Positions 8,847 through 17,575 of a DNA stretch of 53,346 nt are shown piece after piece; position 1 is the first letter of the stretch, and the number at the start of each line of letters is the position of its first letter. Where the stretch lies: assembly GCA_004558865.1 (NCBI GenBank), contig SFCY01000002.1:1-53346 (forward strand), read 5' to 3'. The notes beneath the pieces are model-generated. The model did no database searches and had not been told where the DNA came from. It saw only the letters and a list, made by a program, of their open reading frames with translations. This DNA is from Bacteroidales bacterium. Its GTDB lineage: Bacteria > Bacteroidota > Bacteroidia > Bacteroidales > Bacteroidaceae. A program made the position numbers and the translations under genes.

Positions 8847-9779
8847 CGAAAAATCAGTCGAATTTAACCTATCATCAATATAATTTATTATTTCTTTAAC
8901 GTTGTCGGGATGGAACCATCTGATGGCGGGGTCTCGATTGAACCATGTGAGCTGTTTTCTCATATATCGTCGGGTGTTGGATTGTATGTGGGCGACCGTG
9001 TCGTCCAAGGTCACCAGTCCGTCGAGGTATTCAAACATTTCTTTGAATCCCACTGTGTTCAAGGCGTTCCTGTTCCTGAGCGGATAAACCTTGTAGGCCT
9101 CTTCAATAAAGCCTTTGTCCATCATGTCCAACACCCTGGCGTTGATGCGGTTGTAGAGCTCTGCGCGGTCTCTGTTCAAGCCTACCTTAATGGTGCGGAA
9201 TGGACGTTCTTTCTCTTTGTGGGTGAGATACGACGACAGGGGCTTTCCCGTCATAATGCAAATTTCCAAGGCGTGGACCACCCGACGTGGATTCTTGCGG
9301 TCAACGCTTTGCCAATATTCGGGATCGAGTTGGCGAAGCTCTTCAACGAGTGTGTCCAGCCCTTCCTCGCTGAGGCGTTGCTTGAGCAGGGCGCGCGTGG
9401 CGTCGTCCACCGTGGGGATGTCGTCGATGCCTTTGCACACTGCGTCAATATACATCATGGAGCCTCCCGTGAGCAGGGCCACGGGATGGTTGGGATGGAA
9501 GCTGCGTGAGGCATCAAAAAGCCCTGGAAGAATCCCCAACACGTCCTGCTCATAGAGGCTGGCGCTGTAGTAGTCTTCCAAATGGCGAGTGCCAACAAAA
9601 AAATGTGGTACGCGCCGCATCTGCTCTGGGGTCGGTGCGGCCGTACCAATGGGAATCTCAGCGTAGACCTGTCGCGAATCGGCATTCACGATAGGCACAT
9701 GTAAATGTTCGGCTACGGTGAGGCAAAGCTCTGTCTTGCCCACGCCGGTGGGTCCTACTATGACAACAAGCGTGTTCAA
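8844..9779 (-). CDS. miaA: tRNA dimethylallyltransferase
   Basis: Adds a dimethylallyl group to A37 of tRNAs that read UNN codons. The protein of about 311 residues opens with MNTLVVIVGPTGVGKTE, which includes the P-loop (GPTGVGKT). The DSRQVY motif follows at about residue 35 and the family segment KNPRRVVHALEI near the middle. The open frame extends to 10097, but that part runs antisense-like through lpxA and has no MiaA homology. The start is most likely TTG at 9779, because the P-loop strand begins immediately after it and no ATG is near. It sits 5 bp after the lpxA stop, as the last gene of the lipid A operon. Confidence 0.95.
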   Translation of the reverse strand: MNTLVVIVGPTGVGKTELCLTVAEHLHVPIVNADSRQVYAEIPIGTAAPTPEQMRRVPHFFVGTRHLEDYYSASLYEQDVLGILPGLFDASRSFHPNHPVALLTGGSMMYIDAVCKGIDDIPTVDDATRALLKQRLSEEGLDTLVEELRQLDPEYWQSVDRKNPRRVVHALEICIMTGKPLSSYLTHKEKERPFRTIKVGLNRDRAELYNRINARVLDMMDKGFIEEAYKVYPLRNRNALNTVGFKEMFEYLDGLVTLDDTVAHIQSNTRRYMRKQLTWFNRDPAIRWFHPDNVKEIINYIDDRLNSTDFS

Positions 9780-9784
9780 ATGGA

Positions 9785-10555
9785 TTAGCGGATGATGCCG
9801 CGCTTTGAAGAGCTTACGAAGTCGATGATGTTTTGGATCTCGGGCGTGATTTGCAGGTTGTTCTTGATTTCCTCGATGCCCTCTGCAAGCACACCTTTGG
9901 AATAGAGCAGGCGGTAAGCGTCGTGGATGAGCTCGATGAGGTCGTTGCTGAAACCGTGGCGGCGCAGTCCCACGATGTTGACACCTGCATAGCGGATGGG
10001 CTCCTTGCCGGCGATGATGTAGGGAGGGATGTCTTGCGAGAATCTGCTTCCGCCCTGTATCATCACGTAGCCTCCAATGCGGCAGAACTGGTGGCACAGC
10101 ACTTCGGCCGATATGACGGCATTGTCGGCCACGCTCACCTCGCCGGCAAACTTGGTGGAGTTGCCGATGATGAGATGCGAGCCGAAGAAGCAGTCGTGGG
10201 CGATGTGCATGTTCTCCATTAGCAGGTTGTGGTCGCCAACCTGGGTGGTGCCCTTAGAGGCCGTGCCGCGGGAGATGGTCACATTCTCACGCACGGAGTT
10301 GAAGTTGCCCAACTCGCATATCGTGTCCTCGCCTTTGAACTTAAGGTCCTGTGGCTTGGTGGATATGCTCGCTCCTGGAAAGAACTCGTTGTTGTTGCCA
10401 ATGCGCGCGCCGTAGTTGATGGTCACGCTGTTTTGCAACACATTGTTGTCGCCCATCACCGTATTGCGGTCGATGTAGCAGAAAGGGCCGATGATATTGT
10501 TGTCACCCAACTTGGCTTCAGGATGTACGTAGGCAAGTGGACTTATCTGGTTCAT
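9785..10555 (-). CDS. lpxA: Acyl-ACP--UDP-N-acetylglucosamine O-acyltransferase
   Basis: First step of lipid A synthesis: transfer of a 3-hydroxyacyl chain to the 3-OH of UDP-GlcNAc. The 256 residues match the usual family length. The N-terminal two thirds are left-handed hexapeptide repeats (for example LGDNNIIGPFCYIDRNTVMG). A His of the active-site type lies in the LLMENMHIAHDC segment (about 110-121). The C-terminal helical part ends SSKRGIIR. It lies 3 bp downstream of lpxC-fabZ and 5 bp upstream of miaA, so it is translated in the same operon. Confidence 0.97.
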   Translation of the reverse strand: MNQISPLAYVHPEAKLGDNNIIGPFCYIDRNTVMGDNNVLQNSVTINYGARIGNNNEFFPGASISTKPQDLKFKGEDTICELGNFNSVRENVTISRGTASKGTTQVGDHNLLMENMHIAHDCFFGSHLIIGNSTKFAGEVSVADNAVISAEVLCHQFCRIGGYVMIQGGSRFSQDIPPYIIAGKEPIRYAGVNIVGLRRHGFSNDLIELIHDAYRLLYSKGVLAEGIEEIKNNLQITPEIQNIIDFVSSSKRGIIR

Positions 10556-10558
10556 TCT

Positions 10559-11950
10559 TTATCTGTTTTTTTTGATTTGTGCTGTAAAGGTGGCCTCGGA
10601 GACCACATGGTCGCCCACAAAGACGTAGCCCTTCATAGAGCTGATGCCGTGGCGGACAGGATGGAGAAGCTCCACCTTGAAGAGCAGGGTGTCGCCGGGC
10701 ACCACCTTGTCGCGGAATTTCACGTCGTCAATCTTCAGGAAGTAGGTCGACCACCGCTCGGGATCCTCCAGCTGGCTCAACACCAAGAGTCCGCCGCACT
10801 GCGCCATGGCTTCCACCTGCAGCACGCCGGGCATGACGGGCTCGCTGGGGAAGTGGCCTTGGAAGAAGGGTTCGTTGGCCGTCACATTCTTCACGCCTAC
10901 AATGCTTGTGGCTCCCATGGCCACAACCTTGTCGACCAACTGCATGGGATAGCGGTGGGGCAGGAGCTGGCGGATGCGCACGTTGTCCATCAGTGGCTCG
11001 TCGTTGGGGTCGTAGATGGGGGCCTGCACCTCATGCTTGCGAATCTCCTTGCGCATGAGACGGGCGAACTTGTTGTTGATGGTATGGCCCGGACGGGTGG
11101 CTATGATGCGGCCCTTGATGGGCTTGCCGATGAGGGCCATGTCGCCCACGATGTCGAGCAGCTTATGGCGTGTGCACTCGTTCTCCCACATCAGCGGGCG
11201 GTGCTGTATGTAGCCGGGCTTCGTGGCGTCCATGTGGGCAACGTGGAGCAGGTCGGCCAGCTTGTCGAGTTTCTCCTGTGGCACTATCTGCTCGTAGATG
11301 ACGATGGCGTTGTCCAGATCGCCGCCTTTGATGAGGTTGGCCTCCAAGAGGGGTACGATGTCGCGCACGAAGACGAACGTGCGTGCGGGAGCTATCTCGT
11401 CGGCAAACTTGTCGGCGGCATCGAGGGTGGCGAACTGCGAGGCGATGAACTTGGAGTTGAAGTTGCACATGGCTGTGATGGAGAACTCGCTGTCGGGGAG
11501 TATCGTGATGCATGAGCCGGTCTCCTCATCCTTCACCTCAATCTTCTTGCGGATGATGTAGAAGTCCTTGGGTGCATTCTGCTCCACGGTCCCCACCTCT
11601 TGGATCTTCTGTACGAATATCAGGCTGGAGCCGTCGAGGATGGGAAATTCGGGGCCGTTCACTTGGATGAGGCAGTTGTCCACACCGAGTGCGTAGAGGG
11701 CTGCCATGCCATGCTCGATGGTGCCCACGCGCACGTCGCCATTGGCAACCACGGTTCCCCGCTGCGTGTCGACCACATGCTCGGCTATGGCATCGATGAC
11801 TGGCTGCCCTTCGAGGTCGATGCGCTGTATCTTGTATCCTGTATTCTCTGGAGCGGGATTGAAAGTCACGGTCAGGTTCAAGCCTGTATGCAGTCCTTTG
11901 CCAAAGAGAGAGAAACTGCCTTTGAGGGTCCTCTGTTTCAGTGTGTCCAT
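10559..11950 (-). CDS. lpxC/fabZ: Bifunctional LpxC deacetylase / FabZ dehydratase fusion
   Basis: A 463-residue natural fusion typical of Bacteroidota. Residues 1 to about 310 are UDP-3-O-acyl-GlcNAc deacetylase, the committed lipid A step. The zinc ligands are H80 (TIEHGM), H262 and D266 (RHKLLDIVGD), with the probable general base H289. Residues about 315-463 are 3-hydroxyacyl-ACP dehydratase. It has the HRYPMQLVDKV opening and the catalytic His/Glu in GHFPSEPVMPGVLQVEAMAQ (H366, E380). The fusion ties lipid A commitment to fatty acid elongation, which compete for 3-hydroxyacyl-ACP. It follows lpxD by 9 bp. Confidence 0.97.
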   Translation of the reverse strand: MDTLKQRTLKGSFSLFGKGLHTGLNLTVTFNPAPENTGYKIQRIDLEGQPVIDAIAEHVVDTQRGTVVANGDVRVGTIEHGMAALYALGVDNCLIQVNGPEFPILDGSSLIFVQKIQEVGTVEQNAPKDFYIIRKKIEVKDEETGSCITILPDSEFSITAMCNFNSKFIASQFATLDAADKFADEIAPARTFVFVRDIVPLLEANLIKGGDLDNAIVIYEQIVPQEKLDKLADLLHVAHMDATKPGYIQHRPLMWENECTRHKLLDIVGDMALIGKPIKGRIIATRPGHTINNKFARLMRKEIRKHEVQAPIYDPNDEPLMDNVRIRQLLPHRYPMQLVDKVVAMGATSIVGVKNVTANEPFFQGHFPSEPVMPGVLQVEAMAQCGGLLVLSQLEDPERWSTYFLKIDDVKFRDKVVPGDTLLFKVELLHPVRHGISSMKGYVFVGDHVVSEATFTAQIKKNR

Positions 11951-11959
11951 CTGATGTCT

Positions 11960-12997
11960 TTATTTTTTGTTCTTCTTTAATTCTTCTATTTCTTTCTGCA
12001 GCAGGTTCACCTGCTTGTAAATCTCGGGAAGCTTCTGGAAAAGAGCCTGGCTCTTGAAGTAGGGAATCTTCTCCATGGGAGGTGTTCCGATGAGCTGCTG
12101 GTTGCTCTTCAGGCTGCTTGGCACTCCCGACTGGGCGCCCAGGAACACCTTGTCGCCGATGGTGATGTGTCCCGAGATGCCCGCCTGCCCGCCAAACATG
12201 CACCACTCTCCGATTTTGGTGGAGCCAGCTATGCCCACCTGGGCCGACATCACCGTGTTGGCGCCTACATCCACGTTGTGGGCAATCTGCACGAGGTTGT
12301 CGAGCTTCACGCCTTTGCGCACGTAGGTGCTGCCCATGGTGGAGCGGTCCACGCAGGTGTTGGCCCCTATCTCCACATCGTCCTCAATGGTGACGATGCC
12401 TATCTGGGGGATCTTGTCGTAGCCGTTGGGTGTCGGGGCAAAGCCGAATCCGTCGGCTCCGATGACCGAGCCGGCGTGGATGGTGACGTTGTTGCCGAGC
12501 TTGCAGCCGTGGTAAACCACCACATTGGGATACAGCCTCACGTTGTCGCCTATGCGCACCTCGTCGCCCACATAGACGTTGGGATAAATCTGGGCGTTGT
12601 CGCCGATTACCGCCCCATCGCCAATCACGGCGAATGGACCCACGTAGGCATTCTCGCCAATCTTTGCCGTTGGCGAGATGGAAGCCTTCTCGGAAATGCC
12701 CTTCTTCTGTGGCATGGAGCTGGCGTAGAGCTGCAAGAGCCGGGCTATGCAGTCCCTCACGTTCCTTACATATATTAAAGTGGGCCTCACAGGCTTGTCT
12801 ATGGCGATGCTGTCGTCGACAAGAATGATGGAAGCTTCGGTGCTGTCAAGATAATGGGCGTATTTGGGACTGGATAAAAACGAAATCGCTCCAGGAACGC
12901 CTTCTTCTATTTTGGAGAAGGTGTGAACAGTGGCGTTCTCGTCACCCTCAATGCGTCCCTTGATGAAATCGGCAATTTGTCTTGCTGTAAATTCCAT
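11960..12997 (-). CDS. lpxD: UDP-3-O-(3-hydroxyacyl)glucosamine N-acyltransferase
   Basis: Third enzyme of lipid A synthesis; adds the second acyl chain. The 345 residues comprise an N-terminal uridine-binding domain (about 1-100), a long hexapeptide-repeat helix (about 100-300) and a C-terminal lysine/glutamate helix. The conserved segment GADGFGFAPTPNGYDKIPQI and the catalytic-type His in LVQIAHNVDVG are visible. It is the first gene of the operon lpxD > lpxC-fabZ > lpxA > miaA and has a strong promoter just upstream. Confidence 0.96.
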   Translation of the reverse strand: MEFTARQIADFIKGRIEGDENATVHTFSKIEEGVPGAISFLSSPKYAHYLDSTEASIILVDDSIAIDKPVRPTLIYVRNVRDCIARLLQLYASSMPQKKGISEKASISPTAKIGENAYVGPFAVIGDGAVIGDNAQIYPNVYVGDEVRIGDNVRLYPNVVVYHGCKLGNNVTIHAGSVIGADGFGFAPTPNGYDKIPQIGIVTIEDDVEIGANTCVDRSTMGSTYVRKGVKLDNLVQIAHNVDVGANTVMSAQVGIAGSTKIGEWCMFGGQAGISGHITIGDKVFLGAQSGVPSSLKSNQQLIGTPPMEKIPYFKSQALFQKLPEIYKQVNLLQKEIEELKKNKK

Positions 12998-13032
12998 ATT
13001 GTTGTTTGAAATAAGAGCTATTATTAATTTTG

Positions 13033-13063
13033 CAAATGTAGCAAAAAATATTTATTTAGCCAA
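13033..13063 (-). promoter_or_regulatory. Promoter of the lpxD operon
   Basis: On the minus strand: TTGG (13060-13063), 19 bp, then TACATTTG (13033-13040), about 35 bp upstream of the lpxD ATG. It fits the Bacteroidota housekeeping promoter well. Confidence 0.8.
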
Positions 13064-13387
13064 AACTTACTGCGATATTTGAGTATTTTAATTCTTTCAT
13101 TGCACGTATTTGGGCGTTGCACAGCCTATTTCGCGTCTTTGGGAGCCTTGTGCTTTCGTTCTCGTTGTCGACTTGCGCGAGACCAAGGCTTCTGCAGTCT
13201 TGTTCCAATTCTTGACCTTTCTTCGTTGCGCATCCGCCTTTTTTCCATGGGCTACTTGCCTATTATTCGTCGCCTACTTGCCCATTATATGCCGCTTGCT
13301 TGTTTATTTTTCAAATTGAATATCCGTAAAATGATAATCCGCACGCATCCAACCGAAGCTTCAGCAAAGGTTGGAAAGAGAACTGTA

Positions 13388-13561
13388 CCCAACTGCACGA
13401 GGCATTGCCCCTGCAATTGGATGTTACACCATGCTTCTGTCAAATTGCCGTAAACGCGTAGTCGCCCGTAGGGATGAATCCTTGTGGGCGACTACCATTG
13501 GGTCGCGACGGACGAGTTGGGATGAAGAAGAATCTGGGTTGGATTGCCTAACGGTCAACCC
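13388..13561. repeat. Cluster of hairpins in a 583-bp gene-free gap
   Basis: The gap 12998-13580 has no credible gene. It contains an imperfect hairpin at about 13388-13421 (CCAACTGCA with TGCAATTGG) and a perfect 10-bp inverted repeat GTAGTCGCCC (13458-13467) / GGGCGACTAC (13486-13495). A GGGTTG / CAACCC stem lies at 13536-13561 and may help end pyrF transcription. A pair of near-direct repeats (CTACTTGCC..ATTAT) lies at about 13250-13290. Confidence 0.5.
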
Positions 13562-13580
13562 GACTCGCGTCGTTCTTGCT

Positions 13581-14405
13581 TTATTGAATCTTAGCCAGTT
13601 CGGCGGCCATCTGTTCTTGCAGTGCCTTTGCCTTGGCGGCGCTGGCCTCGGCGAAGTCCTCGCCGTCGGAGGCGTAGATGATGCCGCGCGAGGAGTTGAC
13701 CAACAAGCCGCAGTCTTTTGTCATGCCATACTTGCACACCTCTTCCAAGCTTCCGCCTTGGGCGCCCACACCAGGCACAAGCAGGAACGACTCGGGAGCC
13801 ACCTTGCGCACGTCGCCGATGAGCGAGCCACGTGTTGCACCGACGACAAACATCAGGTTGCCAGTGTTGCCCCATTCGAGTCCTTTCTTCAGCACCCGCT
13901 CAAAGAGGCGCTCGCCCTCCTCGTTCTTTGTCAGCTGGAAGTCCTTGCTTCCCGCATTGGAAGTCAGGGCCAACAGGATCACCCATTTGCCCTCATACTC
14001 CAAGAAGGGGCTTACGGAGTCCACTCCCATGTAGGGAGCCACGGTGAGCGCGTCGACATCATACTCTTCGAAGAAGGTGCGGGCGTACATGGCCGAGGTG
14101 TTGCCTATGTCACCGCGCTTGGCGTCGGCGATGACGAAGTGGTGTGGATGGTTTTCCTTGATGTATTGCACGGTGGTCTCAAAGGCTGCGATGCCCTTCA
14201 CGCCCATGCTCTCGTAGAAGGCCATGTTGGGCTTGAAGGCCACGCAGTAGGGGGCCGTAGCGTCGATGATTTGTTGGTTGAAGGCCACAATCGGGTCAGG
14301 GTCGTTGAGCAGGTATGTGGGAATCTTCTTGATGTCGGTGTCCAAACCAACGCAGAGGAAGGTCTTCTTCTGGAATATCTGCTCCACCAATTCTTTTCTT
14401 GTCAT
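13581..14405 (-). CDS. pyrF: Orotidine 5'-phosphate decarboxylase
   Basis: Converts OMP to UMP, the last step of de novo pyrimidine synthesis. The 274 residues suit the longer subfamily 2 enzymes. The catalytic Lys/Asp array is in VIADAKRGDIGNTSAMYA (about 111-128). The phosphate-binding GVGAQGG loop is near residue 215. It is the last gene of the long minus-strand run, 18 bp after prfA. Confidence 0.96.
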   Translation of the reverse strand: MTRKELVEQIFQKKTFLCVGLDTDIKKIPTYLLNDPDPIVAFNQQIIDATAPYCVAFKPNMAFYESMGVKGIAAFETTVQYIKENHPHHFVIADAKRGDIGNTSAMYARTFFEEYDVDALTVAPYMGVDSVSPFLEYEGKWVILLALTSNAGSKDFQLTKNEEGERLFERVLKKGLEWGNTGNLMFVVGATRGSLIGDVRKVAPESFLLVPGVGAQGGSLEEVCKYGMTKDCGLLVNSSRGIIYASDGEDFAEASAAKAKALQEQMAAELAKIQ

Positions 14406-14423
14406 GGTTGTGCGGTTTGAGTG

Positions 14424-15533
14424 TTACAATTCGTTTTCTTTAAGCTTCTCGGCATTCTCAGCCACAGTGAGCGCGTCGATCATGGCTTGGATGTCACCGT
14501 TGAGGAATCCCTGCAGGTCGTGTGTGGTGTAGCCTATGCGATGGTCGGTCACCCTGCCCTGGGGGAAGTTGTAGGTTCTGATCTTGGCCGAGCGGTCGCC
14601 CGTCGACACCAAGGTCTTGCGGCGGTTGGCAATGTCGTCGATGTACTTCTGGTGCTCGCGGTCGTAGATGAAAGTGCGCAGACGCGACAGGGCGCGTTCC
14701 TTGTTCTTGGGTTGGTCGCGCGTCTCGGTGCATTCGATGAGTATCTCCTCCACCTCGCCTGTGTTGGGGTTCTTCCAAGGATAGCGCAGTCGCACGCCCG
14801 ATTCCACCTTGTTGACGTTCTGCCCTCCAGCGCCGCTTGAGCGGAATGTGTCCCACTTGATGTCGCCTTCGTTGATGTTGACTTCGAATTTGTCGGCTTC
14901 GGGCAGCACGGCCACCGTTGCTGCCGAAGTGTGCATGCGGCCCTGCGTCTCGGTTGCTGGCACACGCTGCACGCGGTGCACTCCCGACTCGTATTTCAGC
15001 GTGCCGTAGACATTGTCGCCCGACACGGCGAAATCTATCTCCTTGTAGCCGCCCACGGCTCCGGGCGAGACGCTGGTCACGCTCACCGTCCAGTGTTTCG
15101 ACTCACAATATTTCTTGTACATGTTGAACAGGTCGCCGGCAAAGAGCGCCGCCTCGTCGCCGCCGGCTCCCGCGCGGATTTCCATCTGCACGTTCTTGGC
15201 GTCCTCGGGATCCTTCGGGATGAGGAGCATCTTGATTTCCTCCTCTATCTTGGGCTGCTTGGCCTCGTTCTCGGCGAGTTCCTCGCGCGCCATCTCCTTC
15301 ATGTCGGCATCGTTCTCGTTGGCAATGATGTCCTTGGCCTCCTTGATGGAGTTGAGGCAGGCCACATAGCGTTTCTTGGCATCCATGATGTCGCCCAAGT
15401 CCTTGTATTCCTTGGTGAGCTTCACGTAGCGTGGCTGGTCGGCGATGACGGCAGGGTCGGTGATGAGCGTGGCCACTTCCTCATAGCGCGCGTCGAGTCC
15501 GTCGAGTTTCTGTAGTATCTGGTTGTCTTGCAT
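14424..15533 (-). CDS. prfA: Peptide chain release factor 1
   Basis: Recognises UAA and UAG and triggers peptide release. The GGQ motif (SSGAGGQNVNKVESGVR) and the anticodon-like PAT motif (RVPATETQGR) identify RF1 rather than RF2. Domain 1 is the helical N-terminus. The frame extends to 15584, but ATG at 15533 (MQDNQILQKLDGL) gives 369 residues, close to the family length. The extra 17 residues read like leader sequence. It sits between purM (65 bp) and pyrF (18 bp). Confidence 0.96.
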   Translation of the reverse strand: MQDNQILQKLDGLDARYEEVATLITDPAVIADQPRYVKLTKEYKDLGDIMDAKKRYVACLNSIKEAKDIIANENDADMKEMAREELAENEAKQPKIEEEIKMLLIPKDPEDAKNVQMEIRAGAGGDEAALFAGDLFNMYKKYCESKHWTVSVTSVSPGAVGGYKEIDFAVSGDNVYGTLKYESGVHRVQRVPATETQGRMHTSAATVAVLPEADKFEVNINEGDIKWDTFRSSGAGGQNVNKVESGVRLRYPWKNPNTGEVEEILIECTETRDQPKNKERALSRLRTFIYDREHQKYIDDIANRRKTLVSTGDRSAKIRTYNFPQGRVTDHRIGYTTHDLQGFLNGDIQAMIDALTVAENAEKLKENEL

Positions 15534-15598
15534 TTGTGCTTCTGTCGAGTTTCGTCCATGGCCGGGGCTTTCCCCACGGCTCATATAATTTCCGTAGA

Positions 15599-16762
15599 TT
15601 AATATTCAAAGATGCCGTAAGGGCTCTTGATGGTGAGGCTCTTTGCGCCTTCCTCGATGTGCCCCACCACTTGAGCGTCGATGTTGAAGCTCTTGCTGAT
15701 GGCCATCACCTTGTCGGCCACCTCAGGACGCACATAGATTTCCATTCTGTGGCCCATGTTGAACACCTGGTACATCTCCTTCCAGTCGGTGCCGGAGCAG
15801 TCGTGGATGACCTTGAACAGGGGTGGGATGGGGAACATGTTGTCCTTCACCACCCGGCAGTTGTCGCCCACAAAGTGCATCACCTTGGTCTGTGCGCCGC
15901 CTGTGCAGTGCACCATGCCGTGGATCTCGGGGCGCAGCTCGTCGAGCAGCCGCTTGATTACCGGCGCGTAGGTGCGGGTGGGGGAGAGCACGAGCTTGCC
16001 GGCATTGACGGGGCTGCCTTCCACGGGGTCGGTCAGTTTGTACTTGCCGCTGTAGACCAGCTCGTCGGGCACGGCAGGGTCGTAGCTCTCAGGATATTTG
16101 GCTGCCAAGTATTTGGCGAACACGTCGTGGCGGGCGCTGGTGAGTCCGTTGCTGCCCATTCCGCCGTTGTACCCGTGTTCGTAAGAGGCCTGGCCCGTGG
16201 AGCTGAGTCCCACGATTGCGTCGCCCGGACGGATGTTGGCATTGTCGATTACGTCGGCTCGCCTCATGCGGCAAGTCACAGTGGAGTCGACGATGATGGT
16301 GCGCACCAAGTCGCCCACGTCGGCCGTCTCTCCTCCAGTGGGCCAAATGCCGATGCCCATCTTGCGCATGTCTGCAAGGATTTCGTCGGTGCCGTTGATG
16401 ATTTCCGAAATCACCTCACCCGGTATGAGCATCTTGTTGCGGCCTATGGTGGAGCTGACGAGGATGTTGTCCACGGCACCCACGCAGAGCAGGTCGTCGG
16501 TGTTCATCACGATGGCGTCCTGGGCTATGCCTTTCCACACGCTCAGGTCGCCAGTCTCTTTCCAGTACATATAGGCCAGGCTCGACTTGGTGCCAGCCCC
16601 GTCGGCGTGCATGATGTTGCAATAGTCGGGGTCGCCGCCCACGATGTCGGGCATGATTTTGCAGAAGGCCTGCGGAAAGATTCCCTTGTCGATATTCTTG
16701 ATGGCGTTGTGCACGTCTTCCTTGGCGGCGCTTACGCCCCTTTGCATGTATCTGTTTGTCAT
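15599..16762 (-). CDS. purM: Phosphoribosylformylglycinamidine cyclo-ligase
   Basis: AIR synthase of purine synthesis; closes the imidazole ring of FGAM with ATP. The 387 residues contain the N-terminal ATP-binding domain with HADGAGTKSSLAY (about 51-63) and NTDDLLCVGA (about 87-96). The segment GGETADVGDLVRT lies at about 144. The C-terminal AIRS domain has CTGGAQTKV. It is longer than the E. coli enzyme, as is common in Bacteroidota. It lies 12 bp after aroE; purC is in the same run. Confidence 0.94.
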   Translation of the reverse strand: MTNRYMQRGVSAAKEDVHNAIKNIDKGIFPQAFCKIMPDIVGGDPDYCNIMHADGAGTKSSLAYMYWKETGDLSVWKGIAQDAIVMNTDDLLCVGAVDNILVSSTIGRNKMLIPGEVISEIINGTDEILADMRKMGIGIWPTGGETADVGDLVRTIIVDSTVTCRMRRADVIDNANIRPGDAIVGLSSTGQASYEHGYNGGMGSNGLTSARHDVFAKYLAAKYPESYDPAVPDELVYSGKYKLTDPVEGSPVNAGKLVLSPTRTYAPVIKRLLDELRPEIHGMVHCTGGAQTKVMHFVGDNCRVVKDNMFPIPPLFKVIHDCSGTDWKEMYQVFNMGHRMEIYVRPEVADKVMAISKSFNIDAQVVGHIEEGAKSLTIKSPYGIFEY

Positions 16763-16774
16763 TGTATCTGTGTT

Positions 16775-17521
16775 TTAGTCCTTTCCATTCCAAAATTCCC
16801 ATGAGGCGAAGGCCTGCAGCAGAAGCATCTCCAGTCCGTTCTTCACCGTTGCTCCGCGCTCACGGCCCCGCTTCAGGAAGAGCGTCTCGTCGGGATTGTA
16901 TATCAAGTCGTAGAGCAGGGTGTGGGTGTCTATGGCATCGTAGGGCAGGTCGGGGCATTCGTCGGCGTGTGGATACATCCCTACGGGCGTGCAGTTGACA
17001 ATCACGTTGTACTCCTTGACGAGTTTTGGAGTCAGCCAGTCGTAGGTGATGGTGTCTTGTCGCTTGTAGCGGCTCACCAATTGTGTCTTCAGCCCCAACG
17101 ACCTCAAGCCGTAGTTGATGGCCTTGGCCGCCCCGCCGGTGCCGAGGATGAGAGCTTTCTTCTGCGAGGGTTCCAGCAGGGGCTCTATGCTCTGCGTGAA
17201 TCCGATGACATCGCTGTTGAAGCCTTTCAGGATGACTTTTTCTCCTTTGTGGGTCACGCGAATCACATTCACCGCCCCAATGGCCTCGGCCTCCGGGCTG
17301 ATGGCGTCGAGATATTTCATCACTTGCTCCTTGTAGGGAATCGTGACGTTGAGTCCGCGTAGTTCGGGGTTGCGGTCCAATACTTCGGTCAGCCCGTCGA
17401 TGGTGGGTATCTCGAAATTCAGGTACTTCGCGTTGATGTGCTCGTTCTCGAATTTCTCATTGAAGTAAGATATGGAGAACGAATGGCCGAGTGGGTAACC
17501 AATGAGTCCGTATTTGTCCAT
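16775..17521 (-). CDS. aroE: Shikimate dehydrogenase
   Basis: NADPH-dependent reduction of 3-dehydroshikimate in the chorismate pathway. The 248 residues begin with the substrate-binding LIGYPLGHSFSISYF (about 5-19). The catalytic Lys lies in NVTIPYKEQV (about 59-68). The dinucleotide loop LGTGGAAKA is near 126 and NCTPVGMYP near 178. It is slightly shorter than the E. coli enzyme but complete. It lies 54 bp downstream of ubiE/menG and 12 bp upstream of purM. Confidence 0.95.
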   Translation of the reverse strand: MDKYGLIGYPLGHSFSISYFNEKFENEHINAKYLNFEIPTIDGLTEVLDRNPELRGLNVTIPYKEQVMKYLDAISPEAEAIGAVNVIRVTHKGEKVILKGFNSDVIGFTQSIEPLLEPSQKKALILGTGGAAKAINYGLRSLGLKTQLVSRYKRQDTITYDWLTPKLVKEYNVIVNCTPVGMYPHADECPDLPYDAIDTHTLLYDLIYNPDETLFLKRGRERGATVKNGLEMLLLQAFASWEFWNGKD

Positions 17522-17575
17522 AGGGGGGTAGTCTTTATGCTGTCATTGTATAATAAGGTATAAGGGGGTAGCAAC

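Noticed and set aside
9780..10097. Long N-terminal extension of miaA
   Set aside because: It overlaps lpxA completely, reads as Arg/His/Pro-rich shadow sequence, and MiaA homology begins at the TTG at 9779.
10229..11515. 428-residue plus-strand ORF opposite lpxA/lpxC-fabZ
   Set aside because: Antisense shadow of well-supported genes; Val/His/Ala-rich with no domain. The same holds for the long opposite-strand frames at 3149-4111, 4313-5575, 15536-16804, 27043-28299 and 49555-51015.
13079..13453. 124-residue plus-strand ORF in the lpxD-pyrF gap
   Set aside because: Composition unlike a protein, no recognisable domain, and the lpxD promoter and hairpins overlap or adjoin it.
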